This document shows, piece after piece, positions 54,568 to 63,310 of a stretch of DNA of 64,000 nucleotides. The number at the start of each line of letters is the position of its first letter. Position 1 is the stretch's first letter. The DNA is from Thiopseudomonas sp. (GTDB lineage Bacteria > Pseudomonadota > Gammaproteobacteria > Pseudomonadales > Pseudomonadaceae), in assembly GCA_023228985.1 (NCBI GenBank), contig JALOAC010000006.1, forward strand, positions 1 to 64,000, given 5' to 3'. The translations under genes and the position numbers were made by a program. Below the pieces are notes generated by a model. It did no database searches, was not told the DNA's origin, and worked only from the letters and a program-made list of their open reading frames with translations.

Positions 54568-55695
54568 TTAATCTTGTAGCGCAGGGGTTGGTAGACCACG
54601 CCGCGCATAAAAGTCGTCCACAAACTGCGCTAATCTACCCTGTTCAATGGCCTCTCGTAAACCCGCCATTAAACTCTGATAATGTCGCAAATTATGAATG
54701 GTATTCAGCATGCTGCCTAGCATCTCGCCACATTTATCTAAATGATGCAGATAAGCGCGGCTAAAATTTTGGCAAGTATAGCAGTCACAACTTGAATCTA
54801 CAGGTGAATCATCATGTCTGTGCACTGCATTACGAATTCTAATTGTGCCGCTATCAACAAACAAATGCCCATTGCGTGCATTACGTGTCGGCATCACGCA
54901 ATCAAACATATCAATACCGCGGCGCACACCTTCCACCAAGTCCGCTGGCGTGCCAACACCCATCAGATATCGGGGCTTTTCAGCCGGCATCAAGGGCGGC
55001 AAGAAATCTAAAATGCGGATCAGGTCTTCCTTGGGCTCGCCCACCGACAAGCCGCCGATAGCTAAACCATCAAAACCAATCTCACACAGACCTTCTAGCG
55101 AGCGTTGACGTAATGCCTCATGCATTCCGCCCTGCACAATGCCAAATAACGCCGAAGGGTTATCGCCGTGAGCAACTTTAGAACGCTTAGCCCAACGCAA
55201 AGACAGCTCCATCGACCGCTGTGCCGTATCAAAATCTGCCGGATAGGGTGTGCATTCATCAAAAATCATCACCACCTCCGAGCCCAGCTCGCGCTGCACC
55301 TGCATGGATTCTTCGGGGCCCATAAACACTTTGCGGCCATCCACCGGCGAAGAAAAATACACCCCTTCTTCTTTAATCTTGCGCATCTTGCCTAGGCTAA
55401 ATACTTGGAAGCCACCCGAATCCGTCAGAATCGGGCCGTCCCACTGCATAAAGTTATGCAAATCACCCAGCTGCCGGATTACTTCAGTACCGGGGCGCAG
55501 CCATAAATGAAAGGTATTACCCAAAATAATCTGCGCGCCAATTTCTTTAATATCGCGCGGCAACATAGCCTTAACCGTGCCATAAGTACCTACCGGCATA
55601 AACACGGGCGTTTCCACCACACCGCGTGGAAAGGTTAAGCGGCCACGGCGCGCACGACCGTCAGTGGCTAACAGATCAAACTGCATAAAAGACAT
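54568..55695 (-). CDS. tgt: Queuine tRNA-ribosyltransferase
   Basis: Exchanges guanine-34 for preQ1 in GUN-anticodon tRNAs. 375 residues; AAGGA precedes the ATG at 55695. Active-site DSGGFQVFSLG, GLSVGEPKE and DCVMPTRNARNG; zinc ligands CDCYTC and a downstream His in YLHHLDKCGE. Follows queA by 3 bp. Confidence 0.97.
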   Translation of the reverse strand: MSFMQFDLLATDGRARRGRLTFPRGVVETPVFMPVGTYGTVKAMLPRDIKEIGAQIILGNTFHLWLRPGTEVIRQLGDLHNFMQWDGPILTDSGGFQVFSLGKMRKIKEEGVYFSSPVDGRKVFMGPEESMQVQRELGSEVVMIFDECTPYPADFDTAQRSMELSLRWAKRSKVAHGDNPSALFGIVQGGMHEALRQRSLEGLCEIGFDGLAIGGLSVGEPKEDLIRILDFLPPLMPAEKPRYLMGVGTPADLVEGVRRGIDMFDCVMPTRNARNGHLFVDSGTIRIRNAVHRHDDSPVDSSCDCYTCQNFSRAYLHHLDKCGEMLGSMLNTIHNLRHYQSLMAGLREAIEQGRLAQFVDDFYARRGLPTPALQD

Positions 55696-55698
55696 GAA

Positions 55699-56742
55699 TT
55701 ATTCCTTGGGTGCATCAGGCTGGGGATTGCGTGTAATCAGCATCGCATCACCATAACTAAAAAAACGATACCGCTCGGCCACTGCAGCACGATAAGCCGC
55801 CATAGTCGCGCCATAGCCCGCAAACGCAGAGACCAGCATTAACAAAGTAGATTCCGGCAGGTGAAAGTTGGTCACCAAGGTATCCACCACATGAATAGGC
55901 CGACCTGGGTAAATAAAGATATTGGTATCGCCGCAAAAAGGCTGTAACTGACCGGTTTGCGCGGCAGTTTCTAACGCACGCACACTGGTGGTTCCTACGG
56001 CAATAAGCCGTCCACCACGCGCTTTACAAGCAGCGACTGCATCCACCACATCCTGACCGACACTGAGCCATTCATGGTGCATATGATGTTCTTCGATATG
56101 CTCAACGCGCACGGGCTGAAAGGTTCCAGCGCCCACATGCAGGGTAACAAAGGCCGTTTGCGCGCCCTTGTCTGCCAGCTGCTGCAACATAGCCTCATCA
56201 AAATGCAAACCCGCAGTAGGCGCTGCCACTGCACCTAAATGCTCGCCATACACCGTTTGATAACGCTCACGGTCTGCCAATTCATCAGCACGAGCAATAT
56301 AAGGCGGCAAGGGCATATGGCCTAAACGGTCTAACACGGGCAACACCGGCTGCTCAAACTCAAGCTCAAACAGGCTGTCTTGGCGACCCAGCATAATGAC
56401 CGCTGTGTTTTCGTCTAACAGCAGTCGCGTACCGGGCTTGGGCGCTTTACTGGCACGCACATGCGCCAGCACACGATGCTCATCCAGCACGCGCTCAACG
56501 AGGATTTCGACCTTACCGCCCGTTTCTTTTTGCGCAAACAAACGCGCTGCAATTACCTTAGTGTTGTTAAACACCAACAGATCACCGGCGGCAACATAGT
56601 CTAATAAGTCGGTAAACTGACGATGCGCCAGCGCGCCACTTGGCCCATCCAACACCAGCAAACGGCTCGCACTTCGCTGCGCCAAGGGATAACGGGCAAC
56701 CAGCTCATCCGGCAGTTCAAATTGAAAATCAGCTACACGCAT
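55699..56742 (-). CDS. queA: tRNA preQ1(34) S-adenosylmethionine ribosyltransferase-isomerase
   Basis: Converts preQ1-tRNA to epoxyqueuosine-tRNA using SAM. ATG at 56742 gives 347 residues starting MRVADFQFELPDELVA. Conserved TAGLHFDEAMLQ and TLHVGAGTFQPVR. First gene of the queA-tgt-yajC-secDF cluster; no strong ribosome site is seen. Confidence 0.95.
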   Translation of the reverse strand: MRVADFQFELPDELVARYPLAQRSASRLLVLDGPSGALAHRQFTDLLDYVAAGDLLVFNNTKVIAARLFAQKETGGKVEILVERVLDEHRVLAHVRASKAPKPGTRLLLDENTAVIMLGRQDSLFELEFEQPVLPVLDRLGHMPLPPYIARADELADRERYQTVYGEHLGAVAAPTAGLHFDEAMLQQLADKGAQTAFVTLHVGAGTFQPVRVEHIEEHHMHHEWLSVGQDVVDAVAACKARGGRLIAVGTTSVRALETAAQTGQLQPFCGDTNIFIYPGRPIHVVDTLVTNFHLPESTLLMLVSAFAGYGATMAAYRAAVAERYRFFSYGDAMLITRNPQPDAPKE

Positions 56743-56809
56743 AGTCATCATCACAAATCAGGGAGGCAAAGCTTAACGGAAAATTTTGTAGCTGACCATG
56801 CAAAAGCAT

Positions 56810-56838
56810 TTGACCAAGACCAAACTCGCCCCTATAAT
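56810..56838 (+). promoter_or_regulatory. Sigma70 promoter for tRNA-Leu
   Basis: TTGACC, 17-base spacer, TATAAT; start about 56845, four bases before the tRNA. Confidence 0.82.
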
Positions 56839-56848
56839 CTTGCGCCAT

Positions 56849-56935
56849 GCCTCGGTGGCGGAATTGGTAGACGCAGCGGATTCAAAATCCGCCGTTGGTA
56901 ACAACGTGGGAGTTCGATTCTCCCCCGAGGCACCA
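56849..56935 (+). tRNA. leuX: tRNA-Leu (anticodon CAA)
   Basis: 87-nt class II tRNA with encoded CCA. Acceptor GCCTCGG pairs with CCGAGGC. Anticodon stem GCGGA/TCCGC encloses loop TTCAAAA with CAA at positions 34-36, reading UUG. A long variable arm (CGTTGGTAACAACG region) and T-loop GTTCGATTC are present. Leu tRNAs here are common integration sites, and a relic integrase follows. Confidence 0.96.
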
Positions 56936-56979
56936 TCCATTAGTTTCAGGCAATCCCTGAACCACCCGAAACACCTAGA

Positions 56980-57007
56980 GAACCGGCCTTGTAGCCGGTT
57001 TTTTATT
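56980..57007 (+). terminator. Terminator after tRNA-Leu
   Basis: AACCGGC, 6-nt loop, GCCGGTT, then TTTTATT. Confidence 0.85.
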
Positions 57008-57045
57008 GTCTATGATTCCTGATACTTCCCTTGTAAACCCGAATG

Positions 57046-57069
57046 TTGTGAGTAGATTTGTGAGTAGAT
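57046..57069 (+). repeat. Tandem 12-bp repeat (x2) after tRNA-Leu
   Basis: TTGTGAGTAGAT occurs twice, back to back and perfect. Placed between the tRNA and the integrase relic, where arm-type integrase binding repeats are expected; that role is inference. Confidence 0.75.
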
Positions 57070-57107
57070 CGAGCCCGGTCGAAATCATGCCCCTAAAGGA
57101 ATGCCCC

Positions 57108-57159
57108 ATGACCCGCACTGACTGATAGCGCTATCAAGGTAGCCAAGCCCAAAGACCGC
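57108..57159 (+). pseudogene. Relic N-terminus of a tyrosine-type integrase
   Basis: After an ATG at 57108 and a frame change, bases 57118-57159 translate as LTDSAIKVAKPKDR, strongly like the first residues of DUF4102/P4-type integrases (LTDxxIxxAKPxDK). In the ATG frame a stop follows five codons later. The similarity ends after about 15 codons; the frame stays open to 57234 without recognisable integrase sequence and runs into the 3' end of the copper ATPase gene. It lies 170 bp after tRNA-Leu, the typical place of such integrases. Short, so called on pattern and context. Confidence 0.6.
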
Positions 57160-57216
57160 CGGATTGCGCGCTTTCTTGAACCCTTCCTGTCACGCAAAGC
57201 ACGAACGAAATGGGCT

Positions 57217-59565
57217 TTATACTGCTTTCCGTAATCGTAGCGCATTAAAAATGACCGAAGCAGAGCTTAAGCTCATGGCCAGTGCTGCGAACATGGGTGA
57301 CAGCAATAAGCCTGTAAATGGATATAGAACACCTGCAGCCAGTGGTACGCCAAGAGCGTTATAAACAAATGCAAAGCCTAGGTTTTGCTTCATGTTAGCT
57401 ACCGTTAAATCTGACAGGTGGCGAGCCGTAGAAATCCCTCGTAAATCACCTTTAACCAGCGTGATCTGAGCGCTATTCATAGCAACGTCTGTACCAGTTC
57501 CCATAGCAATACCAACATCAGCTTTAGCCAATGCAGGTGCATCGTTGATACCGTCACCAGCCATGGCAACAACCCGTCCTTCAGCTTGCAGTTTATTAAC
57601 TAAGTCCAGCTTGTCAGAAGGTTTTACTTCACCATGCACCTCGTCAATACCAAGCTGCTGCGCGACGGCTTTAGCTGTTGCGACGCCATCACCAGTCGCC
57701 ATAATAATGCGCACTCCAGACTTAATGAGTTCGTTGACTGCTTCTGCAGTGGTTTTTTTAATCGGGTCTGAGACTGCCAGTAAACCCAACAGCTGGCCAT
57801 TACCAGCCAAGTACATAACGCTAGCACCCTGCACGCGTAATGCGTCTGCTTTTTCTGATAGCGGCTGAGTACTGATGTTTTCTTGCTGCATAATCGCAGT
57901 GTTACCCAGAACCAGCTTGATTTGCTCAACTATGCCGCGCACGCCAATGCCGCTGCTAGACTCAAACTCATCAACAGTACTCAAGCTTAAGTTTTGTTCT
58001 CGTGCAGCATTAACAATAGCGTCAGCCAAAGGGTGCTCACTACCCTGATCAAGGCTTGCCGCAAGACGCAAAATCTCATCCGCACTACCGCCTTCTACAG
58101 GCACAGCCTGGTTAAAGGTTGGCCGACCCTCTGTCAGCGTTCCGGTTTTATCAACGATTAAGGTGTCAACTTTACGCAGGTTTTCAATGGCAGCAGCGTC
58201 ACGAAACAAAACACCTTGGGTTGCGCCTCGTCCGGTGGACACCATAATGGACATCGGCGTGGCTAAACCCAGCGCGCAAGGACAAGCAATAATCAATACG
58301 GCTACGGCATTAATTAGACCGTATACCCAAGAGGGCTGCGGACCCCAGAAGCCCCAAACGAAAAAAGTTAGGCAGGCGATAAGTACCACCGTCATCACAA
58401 AGTAGCCGGCGACTAGATCGGCCATACGTTGCATTGGCGCCCGAGAGCGTTGCGCTTGGGCTACAAGCTGTACAATTTGCGCTAACACTGTTTGCGAACC
58501 TACTTTTTCAGCACGCATAACCAAGGCTCCACTCGTATTCATAGTGGCACCAATTACTTTATCTCCGGGTCTTTTACTCACAGGTAAAGACTCGCCCGTC
58601 AACATGGACTCATCAAGTGAGCTGGAGCCCTCTTCAACAACACCGTCAACCGGTACCTTTTCGCCTGGGCGTACTCTTAACAGGTCGCCTTCATGAACCT
58701 GTGTCAGCGGTACGTCTTCTTCTGTGCCATCGGTATTGATACGGCGGGCGGTCTTGGGAGCGAGACCTAACAGAGACTTTATCGCCGCCGAGGTCTGTGC
58801 ACGAGCACGCAGCTCAAGCATTTGACCGAACAGCGTTAGAGAAATAATCACCACCGCCGCTTCAAAATAGACCGCGATACGGCCCATCGACATAAAAGTG
58901 TCCGGGAACACTTCCGGCGCAATAGTCGCGACAGTGCTATAGATAAATGCGGCCCCGGTTCCTAGGCTTATAAGCGTCCACATATTAGGACTGCGATTGA
59001 CGATTGACTGCCAACCTCGTAGGAAAAACGGCTGCCCTGCCCAGAAGACAACAGGTATTGATAAAACCAGCTCAACCCATGTTTGTGTTGCCATAGTGAG
59101 TAAGCCAAGTTGATGGCCGAACATGGCAAGTACAGTAACGATTACAGTCAGCGGCAGAGTCCACCAGAAGCGCCGTGCAAAGTCTGCAAACTCAGGGTTG
59201 TCGTCATCCTCCATGCTGGGCAGCATGGGCTCGAGTGCCATACCACACTTAGGGCAACTGCCCGGATGGTCTTGCTGGACCTCAGGGTGCATGGGGCATG
59301 TATAAAGCGTACCCGACTTAGGCATTTCTACTGACGATTCAGTTCGCGTGCTGGGGTTGGTGTATTGCTGGGGTTGTTGATTAAATTTTTCGACACACTT
59401 AGCGCTGCAAAAATAATACATATGGCTTTGATATTCTAAGTGATGTTCAGAGTCGGTGGTTACAGCCATCCCGCAAACGGGGTCTTTTAACTCCGTCTCA
59501 GACTCAGTAAAAGGGGCTATGTGATTCTGCTGCTGATTATGAGGTTGTGGATTGTGCTTAGCCAT
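57217..59565 (-). CDS. copA: Copper/silver-translocating P1B-type ATPase
   Basis: Heavy-metal pump, probably exporting Cu(I)/Ag(I). ATG at 59565 (GGAG upstream) gives 782 residues. Instead of CxxC HMA domains the N-terminus has a YHS domain (DPVCGMAVTT ... YFCSAKCVEKF, 28-61) and a heavy-metal-binding domain (YTCPMHPEVQQDHPGSCPKC, 88-107). Catalytic core: LTGESLPV, ACPCALGLATP, DKTGTLTEGRP and GDGINDAPALAKADVGIAMG. Distinct from CcoI in domain make-up and not near any cbb3 gene. Lies beside an integrase relic, so it may have been acquired. No CueR-type operator was recognised in the 243-bp upstream gap. Confidence 0.94.
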   Translation of the reverse strand: MAKHNPQPHNQQQNHIAPFTESETELKDPVCGMAVTTDSEHHLEYQSHMYYFCSAKCVEKFNQQPQQYTNPSTRTESSVEMPKSGTLYTCPMHPEVQQDHPGSCPKCGMALEPMLPSMEDDDNPEFADFARRFWWTLPLTVIVTVLAMFGHQLGLLTMATQTWVELVLSIPVVFWAGQPFFLRGWQSIVNRSPNMWTLISLGTGAAFIYSTVATIAPEVFPDTFMSMGRIAVYFEAAVVIISLTLFGQMLELRARAQTSAAIKSLLGLAPKTARRINTDGTEEDVPLTQVHEGDLLRVRPGEKVPVDGVVEEGSSSLDESMLTGESLPVSKRPGDKVIGATMNTSGALVMRAEKVGSQTVLAQIVQLVAQAQRSRAPMQRMADLVAGYFVMTVVLIACLTFFVWGFWGPQPSWVYGLINAVAVLIIACPCALGLATPMSIMVSTGRGATQGVLFRDAAAIENLRKVDTLIVDKTGTLTEGRPTFNQAVPVEGGSADEILRLAASLDQGSEHPLADAIVNAAREQNLSLSTVDEFESSSGIGVRGIVEQIKLVLGNTAIMQQENISTQPLSEKADALRVQGASVMYLAGNGQLLGLLAVSDPIKKTTAEAVNELIKSGVRIIMATGDGVATAKAVAQQLGIDEVHGEVKPSDKLDLVNKLQAEGRVVAMAGDGINDAPALAKADVGIAMGTGTDVAMNSAQITLVKGDLRGISTARHLSDLTVANMKQNLGFAFVYNALGVPLAAGVLYPFTGLLLSPMFAALAMSLSSASVIFNALRLRKAV

Positions 59566-59808
59566 GGTGCTGAACTCCGCTTTAACCTGCAAATATAAGA
59601 ATAGAGTGCTCACAACCTCGCTGTTATCACTGGGTGAACGTCTTTTTTAGACGCATAACAACCGCATTAGTGCCCTGGACACCTGGACAGATGATGTTTA
59701 CCGTTGGTCACCCAAGCTGAACATAAGTTTTGCGTCAGTGTCTATTTAGTACGGCTTATTTAATCCTAAGCCTAGCTTGGATAGTTAACCCTCACGGAGT
59801 TCGTAATC

Positions 59809-60135
59809 ATGAAAACGTTAACCCGTAAATACGCTGGCTTAGTAGTACTGACGGCACTTTTAGGCATGCCGCTAACCTACGCCGTAGCCAACGAAACTGT
59901 AGATGAAATCCAAGAAGCTGTGACCGATACTTGGATCACCAGTAAAGTGAAGTCGACTTTTTTAACTGATACAAATATCGATGGTACAGCCGTTCATGTA
60001 ATTACCAATGATGGGGTAGTTACTTTGACTGGCGAGGTATCGACGGCTGCTGATCGAGACTTGGCGATCAGAACAGCAGAGGCTATCAAAGGCGTTAAAA
60101 GCGTTATGGCTAAAGACTTAAAAGCCAAATACTAA
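59809..60135 (+). CDS. BON-domain periplasmic protein (OsmY-like)
   Basis: 108 residues with a signal peptide (about 1-26, ending TYAVA) and one BON domain (about 33-105; VKSTFLTDTNIDGTAVHVIT, GVVTLTGEVSTAADRDLAI). BON proteins bind membranes and are often stress-induced. CTCACGGAG precedes the ATG. Followed 48 bp later by a CsbD gene. Confidence 0.92.
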   Translation: MKTLTRKYAGLVVLTALLGMPLTYAVANETVDEIQEAVTDTWITSKVKSTFLTDTNIDGTAVHVITNDGVVTLTGEVSTAADRDLAIRTAEAIKGVKSVMAKDLKAKY

Positions 60136-60183
60136 CGCACAGACTCTTGCGACTCTCGTACACCCCACAAACTAAGGTGACTT

Positions 60184-60381
60184 ATGAATACTGATATTTT
60201 TGAAGGCAAATGGAAGCAACTCAAAGGTCAAGTAAAAAAACGCTGGGGTAAACTCACTGATGATGACTTGGATGTTGTTGAAGGCCATAGCATGTATCTA
60301 GCGGGCAAACTGCAAGAGCGTTACGGCTTGACCAAGAAAAAAGCTGAAGAAGAGATTGCTGAATTTAAACGCAAACTTTAA
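60184..60381 (+). CDS. CsbD-family stress protein
   Basis: 65 residues, full CsbD/YjbJ domain: MNTDIFEGKWKQLKGQVKKR, WGKLTDDDLDVVEGH and the Lys/Glu-rich tail. Cytosolic; general-stress induced in other bacteria, molecular role unknown. AAGGTGACTT precedes the ATG. Likely co-transcribed with the BON gene. Confidence 0.93.
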   Translation: MNTDIFEGKWKQLKGQVKKRWGKLTDDDLDVVEGHSMYLAGKLQERYGLTKKKAEEEIAEFKRKL

Positions 60382-60394
60382 CTGCATCTATAGC

Positions 60395-60446
60395 AACGGC
60401 TTGGAGAAGGAGTTTGAGACATATCCTACTCAAGCCGTTTTTTATT
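60395..60446 (+). terminator. Terminator after the CsbD gene
   Basis: AACGGCTTG and CAAGCCGTT form a 9-bp stem around a 27-nt loop (with minor inner pairing), followed by TTTTTATT. Confidence 0.65.
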
Positions 60447-60548
60447 GCCCTTCATTTAACCGCCCCCACCAGCATGCGACACTTAGCGAGCTTGTAGATT
60501 TACCGTCCACACAACATAATCCAAGTCTCACTTGCCATTCGTTAAGCC

Positions 60549-61016
60549 ATGCAAACCATCATCAAGCTATCTAGAATTTTTGCGCTAAGCCTGCTGCTTA
60601 GTGCCTGCCAACCGCAGCTCCCTGCTTTTACCGATCAAAACGGTCAGCCACTGAAACTGGACGAGCATTGGCTGGTAATCAACTATTGGGCAACCTGGTG
60701 CAAACCCTGCCGCAAAGAAGTGCCTGAGTTAAACCAGCTGCACCAAAGCCTGACACAGCAACCCATCAAGATTCTTGGCGTTAATTTTGATCAACTCAAA
60801 GGCGACGCATTGGTTGAGGCGAGCGACAGCCTTGGTATTCATTTCCCTGTACTCAGCCAAGATCCGGCCAAACACTTTAGTCTACCCAGCAGCCAAGGGT
60901 TACCTGTAACCCACATCGTCAATCCGCAAGGCACGCTAGCCGCCACGCTGCTGGGCGAACAAACGGAGCAGAGCATTCGCCAGCGTTTGCTGAAACTTGG
61001 CGCGATAAAGCACTAA
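60549..61016 (+). CDS. TlpA/ResA-like thioredoxin-fold lipoprotein
   Basis: 155 residues. Lipoprotein signal with lipobox LLSAC (Cys20), then a thioredoxin domain with WCKPC (Cys51/Cys54) in INYWATWCKPCRKEVPEL and the cis-Pro segment GLPVTHIVNPQG. Predicted membrane-tethered periplasmic thiol reductase; substrate unknown. 62 bp before arsC. Confidence 0.9.
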   Translation: MQTIIKLSRIFALSLLLSACQPQLPAFTDQNGQPLKLDEHWLVINYWATWCKPCRKEVPELNQLHQSLTQQPIKILGVNFDQLKGDALVEASDSLGIHFPVLSQDPAKHFSLPSSQGLPVTHIVNPQGTLAATLLGEQTEQSIRQRLLKLGAIKH

Positions 61017-61077
61017 CGTCTAGCCAGTTGGTTAAGGCTTGCCTAGAATACAAGCTCGCCTTACACAGGAGCACAGC

Positions 61078-61428
61078 ATGACTACCTATACCCTTTACCA
61101 TAATCCAGCCTGCAGCAAATCACGCGCCGGTCTTGAATTACTCGAGTCGCGCGGTATTAAAGCTAAGGTTGTTCACTATTTAGATAACCCACTCACTCAC
61201 GAGGAGCTGAGCAGCCTGCTGGCCAAGCTAAACATTAATGCACGCGACTTGTTGCGCAGCAAAGAAGATGCCTTTGATGAGTTCGGTTTAGGCAATCTAA
61301 ACCTAGCTGAATCCCAGCTTATTGAAGCAATGGTACAAGCACCGATACTTATTGAGCGCCCCATTTTAGCCACCGATACGCGGGCGGTAATTGGTCGTCC
61401 TACAGAAAAACTATTGGAGCTTTTGTAA
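61078..61428 (+). CDS. arsC: Arsenate reductase-like protein (ArsC/Spx family)
   Basis: Glutathione/glutaredoxin-type ArsC fold. 116 residues from ATG with AGGAG upstream. Catalytic Cys12 in YHNPACSKSRAG, and the arginine segment RPILATDTRAVIGRP. Some members (YfgD type) have other or unknown substrates, and no arsR or arsB is nearby, so arsenic detoxification is not proven. TAATG overlap with wrbA. Confidence 0.88.
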   Translation: MTTYTLYHNPACSKSRAGLELLESRGIKAKVVHYLDNPLTHEELSSLLAKLNINARDLLRSKEDAFDEFGLGNLNLAESQLIEAMVQAPILIERPILATDTRAVIGRPTEKLLELL

Positions 61429-62024
61429 TGCCTTCACCCTATATTTTAGTTCTCTATTACAGCCGTCATGGCGCTACCGCTGAAATGGCACGTCACATTG
61501 CCAAGGGCGTCGAACACGCTGGATTAGAAGCCAAAATACGTACAGTGCCAGCAGTTTCTACGGAAGTAGAAGCTGTTGCGCCTGCGGTGCCCGAACAGGG
61601 CGCGGTTTATGCCACCTATGATGATTTAAAAAACTGCGCCGGCTTAGCCCTAGGCAGCCCGACACGCTTTGGCAATATGGCCGCACCGATGAAGTACTTT
61701 TTAGATGGCACCATTAATCTATGGTTAACCGGCGAGCTGGTTAATAAACCAGCCGGTGTATTCACCTCGACCTCTAGCCTGCATGGCGGCCAAGAAAGCA
61801 CTCTGCTAAGCATGATGCTGCCATTGATGCATCACGGCATGCTGATTTGCGGGCTACCTTACAGTGAAGCGGCACTAACGCAAACTCAAGCTGGTGGCAC
61901 ACCGTATGGACCCAGCCATTTAGCTGGTCCGAATAGCGATAGAGCGCTGGATGAGCATGAGATTCAACTGTGCGTAGCTCTGGGCAAGCGCTTGGCAGAG
62001 TTTGCCAAAAAGCTGGAGCGGTAA
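61428..62024 (+). CDS. wrbA: NAD(P)H:quinone oxidoreductase WrbA
   Basis: FMN flavodoxin-like two-electron quinone reductase that limits semiquinone stress. 198 residues. FMN phosphate loop YYSRHGATAEMARHIA near the N-terminus and GSPTRFGNMAAPMKYFLDGT and FTSTSSLHGGQESTLLSMM. Same order (arsC then wrbA) as in Pseudomonas. Confidence 0.95.
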   Translation: MPSPYILVLYYSRHGATAEMARHIAKGVEHAGLEAKIRTVPAVSTEVEAVAPAVPEQGAVYATYDDLKNCAGLALGSPTRFGNMAAPMKYFLDGTINLWLTGELVNKPAGVFTSTSSLHGGQESTLLSMMLPLMHHGMLICGLPYSEAALTQTQAGGTPYGPSHLAGPNSDRALDEHEIQLCVALGKRLAEFAKKLER

Positions 62025-62026
62025 TC

Positions 62027-62470
62027 TTGGCGAAGAAAAACAAACCATTACCCGAACTCAGCTGGCTTTTGCCCAGAGTAAAAGTCACCCGCGTGCTGAG
62101 CTTGTTTTCCTTTTTTGCCTTGCTGGCGGTGTTGTTGCTCTGGAATCTGTTGCACTTTGATTTTCAAGATTACAAACAGGTGTCAATCATCGTGCTGTTC
62201 GAGTTCGCCGCCCTGTTAGTGGTTGCGCCAGGCGTGGTACTTGGCTCGCCCTACGCTCATGTGTGGACGGCCTTTATTGCTAATCTTTATTTCCTCAAAG
62301 GCGTGCTGGCCTTTATTGATCCCAGCCGTACTTGGCTTGGCATTATGGAAATCTTCTTGAGCGTTAGTCTGTTTTTAAGTGCAATGATGTATTCGCGTTG
62401 GCGTTCGCAGCTGAATCGGGTGCGCTACGCTCAGACGGACGCCGAGCGCCCGCCACTATCCGCTCAATAG
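62027..62470 (+). CDS. DUF2069 membrane protein
   Basis: Starts at TTG (62027) two bases after wrbA, with GGAG at good spacing; 147 residues, family length. Four hydrophobic segments (about 22-42, 51-70, 76-95, 102-125). Function unknown. Its last 107 bases overlap the convergent tcdA reading frame. Confidence 0.85.
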   Translation: MAKKNKPLPELSWLLPRVKVTRVLSLFSFFALLAVLLLWNLLHFDFQDYKQVSIIVLFEFAALLVVAPGVVLGSPYAHVWTAFIANLYFLKGVLAFIDPSRTWLGIMEIFLSVSLFLSAMMYSRWRSQLNRVRYAQTDAERPPLSAQ

Positions 62471-63215
62471 CACGGCTGGCTGCTACCATGCCAAAGGTAG
62501 CAGTCACCGTCATGACCGCACCAAAACCACCAGCGCAATCCAACTTAACGCCCTCGCCGACAAAGCCCTTATTAAAACAAACCTCGCCATCAGGCTTGGG
62601 ATAACGCAATTGCTCTGTAGAAAACACACAAGGCACCGCAAAGTTTTTGTTTGGCGTGCGGGTAAAGTTGTATTCGCGTTTAAGCTTAGCGCGCACTCGC
62701 GCCGCCAACGGGTCGCTGTAGGTTTTATTTAAATCTGCAATTAGGATTTTCGTAGGATCAATCTGCCCGCCAGCACCGCCAGTAGTCACAATGCCGATTT
62801 TGCGTCTTTTACACCAAGCAATCAGCGCGGTTTTGGCCGCGACGCTATCAATACAGTCGATAAGAAAATCAAAGTCATCGTGAATAACCTCAGATAAATT
62901 ATCTTCGGTAACAAAGTCGGTTATTTCATGCACTACGACAGCGGGGTTAATCTGCCGAAGTCGCTGCGCCATCACTTCAACCTTCATCTGCCCAACAGTG
63001 CTAATCAGGGTGTGTGCTTGACGGTTGGTGTTGGTGACGCAGATATCATCCAGATCAAATAAAGTGATTTCACCCACACCGGAGCGCGCCAAAGCTTCGG
63101 CAGCCCACGAGCCTACTCCACCTATACCGACAACGGCCACGTGCGCCTGCTGCAATCGCTGCAAACCTAGCTCACCATACAACCGTGCAATACCACCAAA
63201 TCTTTGTTGCTCCAC
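62364..63215 (-). CDS. tcdA: tRNA threonylcarbamoyladenosine dehydratase (TcdA/CsdL)
   Basis: E1-like ATPase that cyclises t6A37 in tRNAs. GTG at 63215 with GTGAGG upstream is preferred (283 residues); a GTG four codons earlier is possible. Motifs: RFGGIARLYGELGL, VVGIGGVGSWAAEALARSG, DDICVTNTNRQ and the TTGGAGGQIDPT loop. The family usually ends soon after the AIERIVAG segment; here about 25 extra polar residues run across the end of the DUF2069 gene. Confidence 0.94.
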   Translation of the reverse strand: MEQQRFGGIARLYGELGLQRLQQAHVAVVGIGGVGSWAAEALARSGVGEITLFDLDDICVTNTNRQAHTLISTVGQMKVEVMAQRLRQINPAVVVHEITDFVTEDNLSEVIHDDFDFLIDCIDSVAAKTALIAWCKRRKIGIVTTGGAGGQIDPTKILIADLNKTYSDPLAARVRAKLKREYNFTRTPNKNFAVPCVFSTEQLRYPKPDGEVCFNKGFVGEGVKLDCAGGFGAVMTVTATFGMVAASRAIERIVAGARRPSERSAPDSAANANANTSLHLKTD

Positions 63216-63310
63216 AAATATCCTCACCTACTTTATTATATGATTTAAGTAGCCTTTAGCTTGATTACCTATCTTGCTTTACGCTAGATTGCATAAAACC
63301 CCCACCCTAG

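Noticed and set aside
56936..60600. Direct repeat of the tRNA-Leu 3' end marking the far edge of the island
   Set aside because: No convincing repeat of the T-arm/acceptor sequence was found by eye, so the island's right end is not defined.
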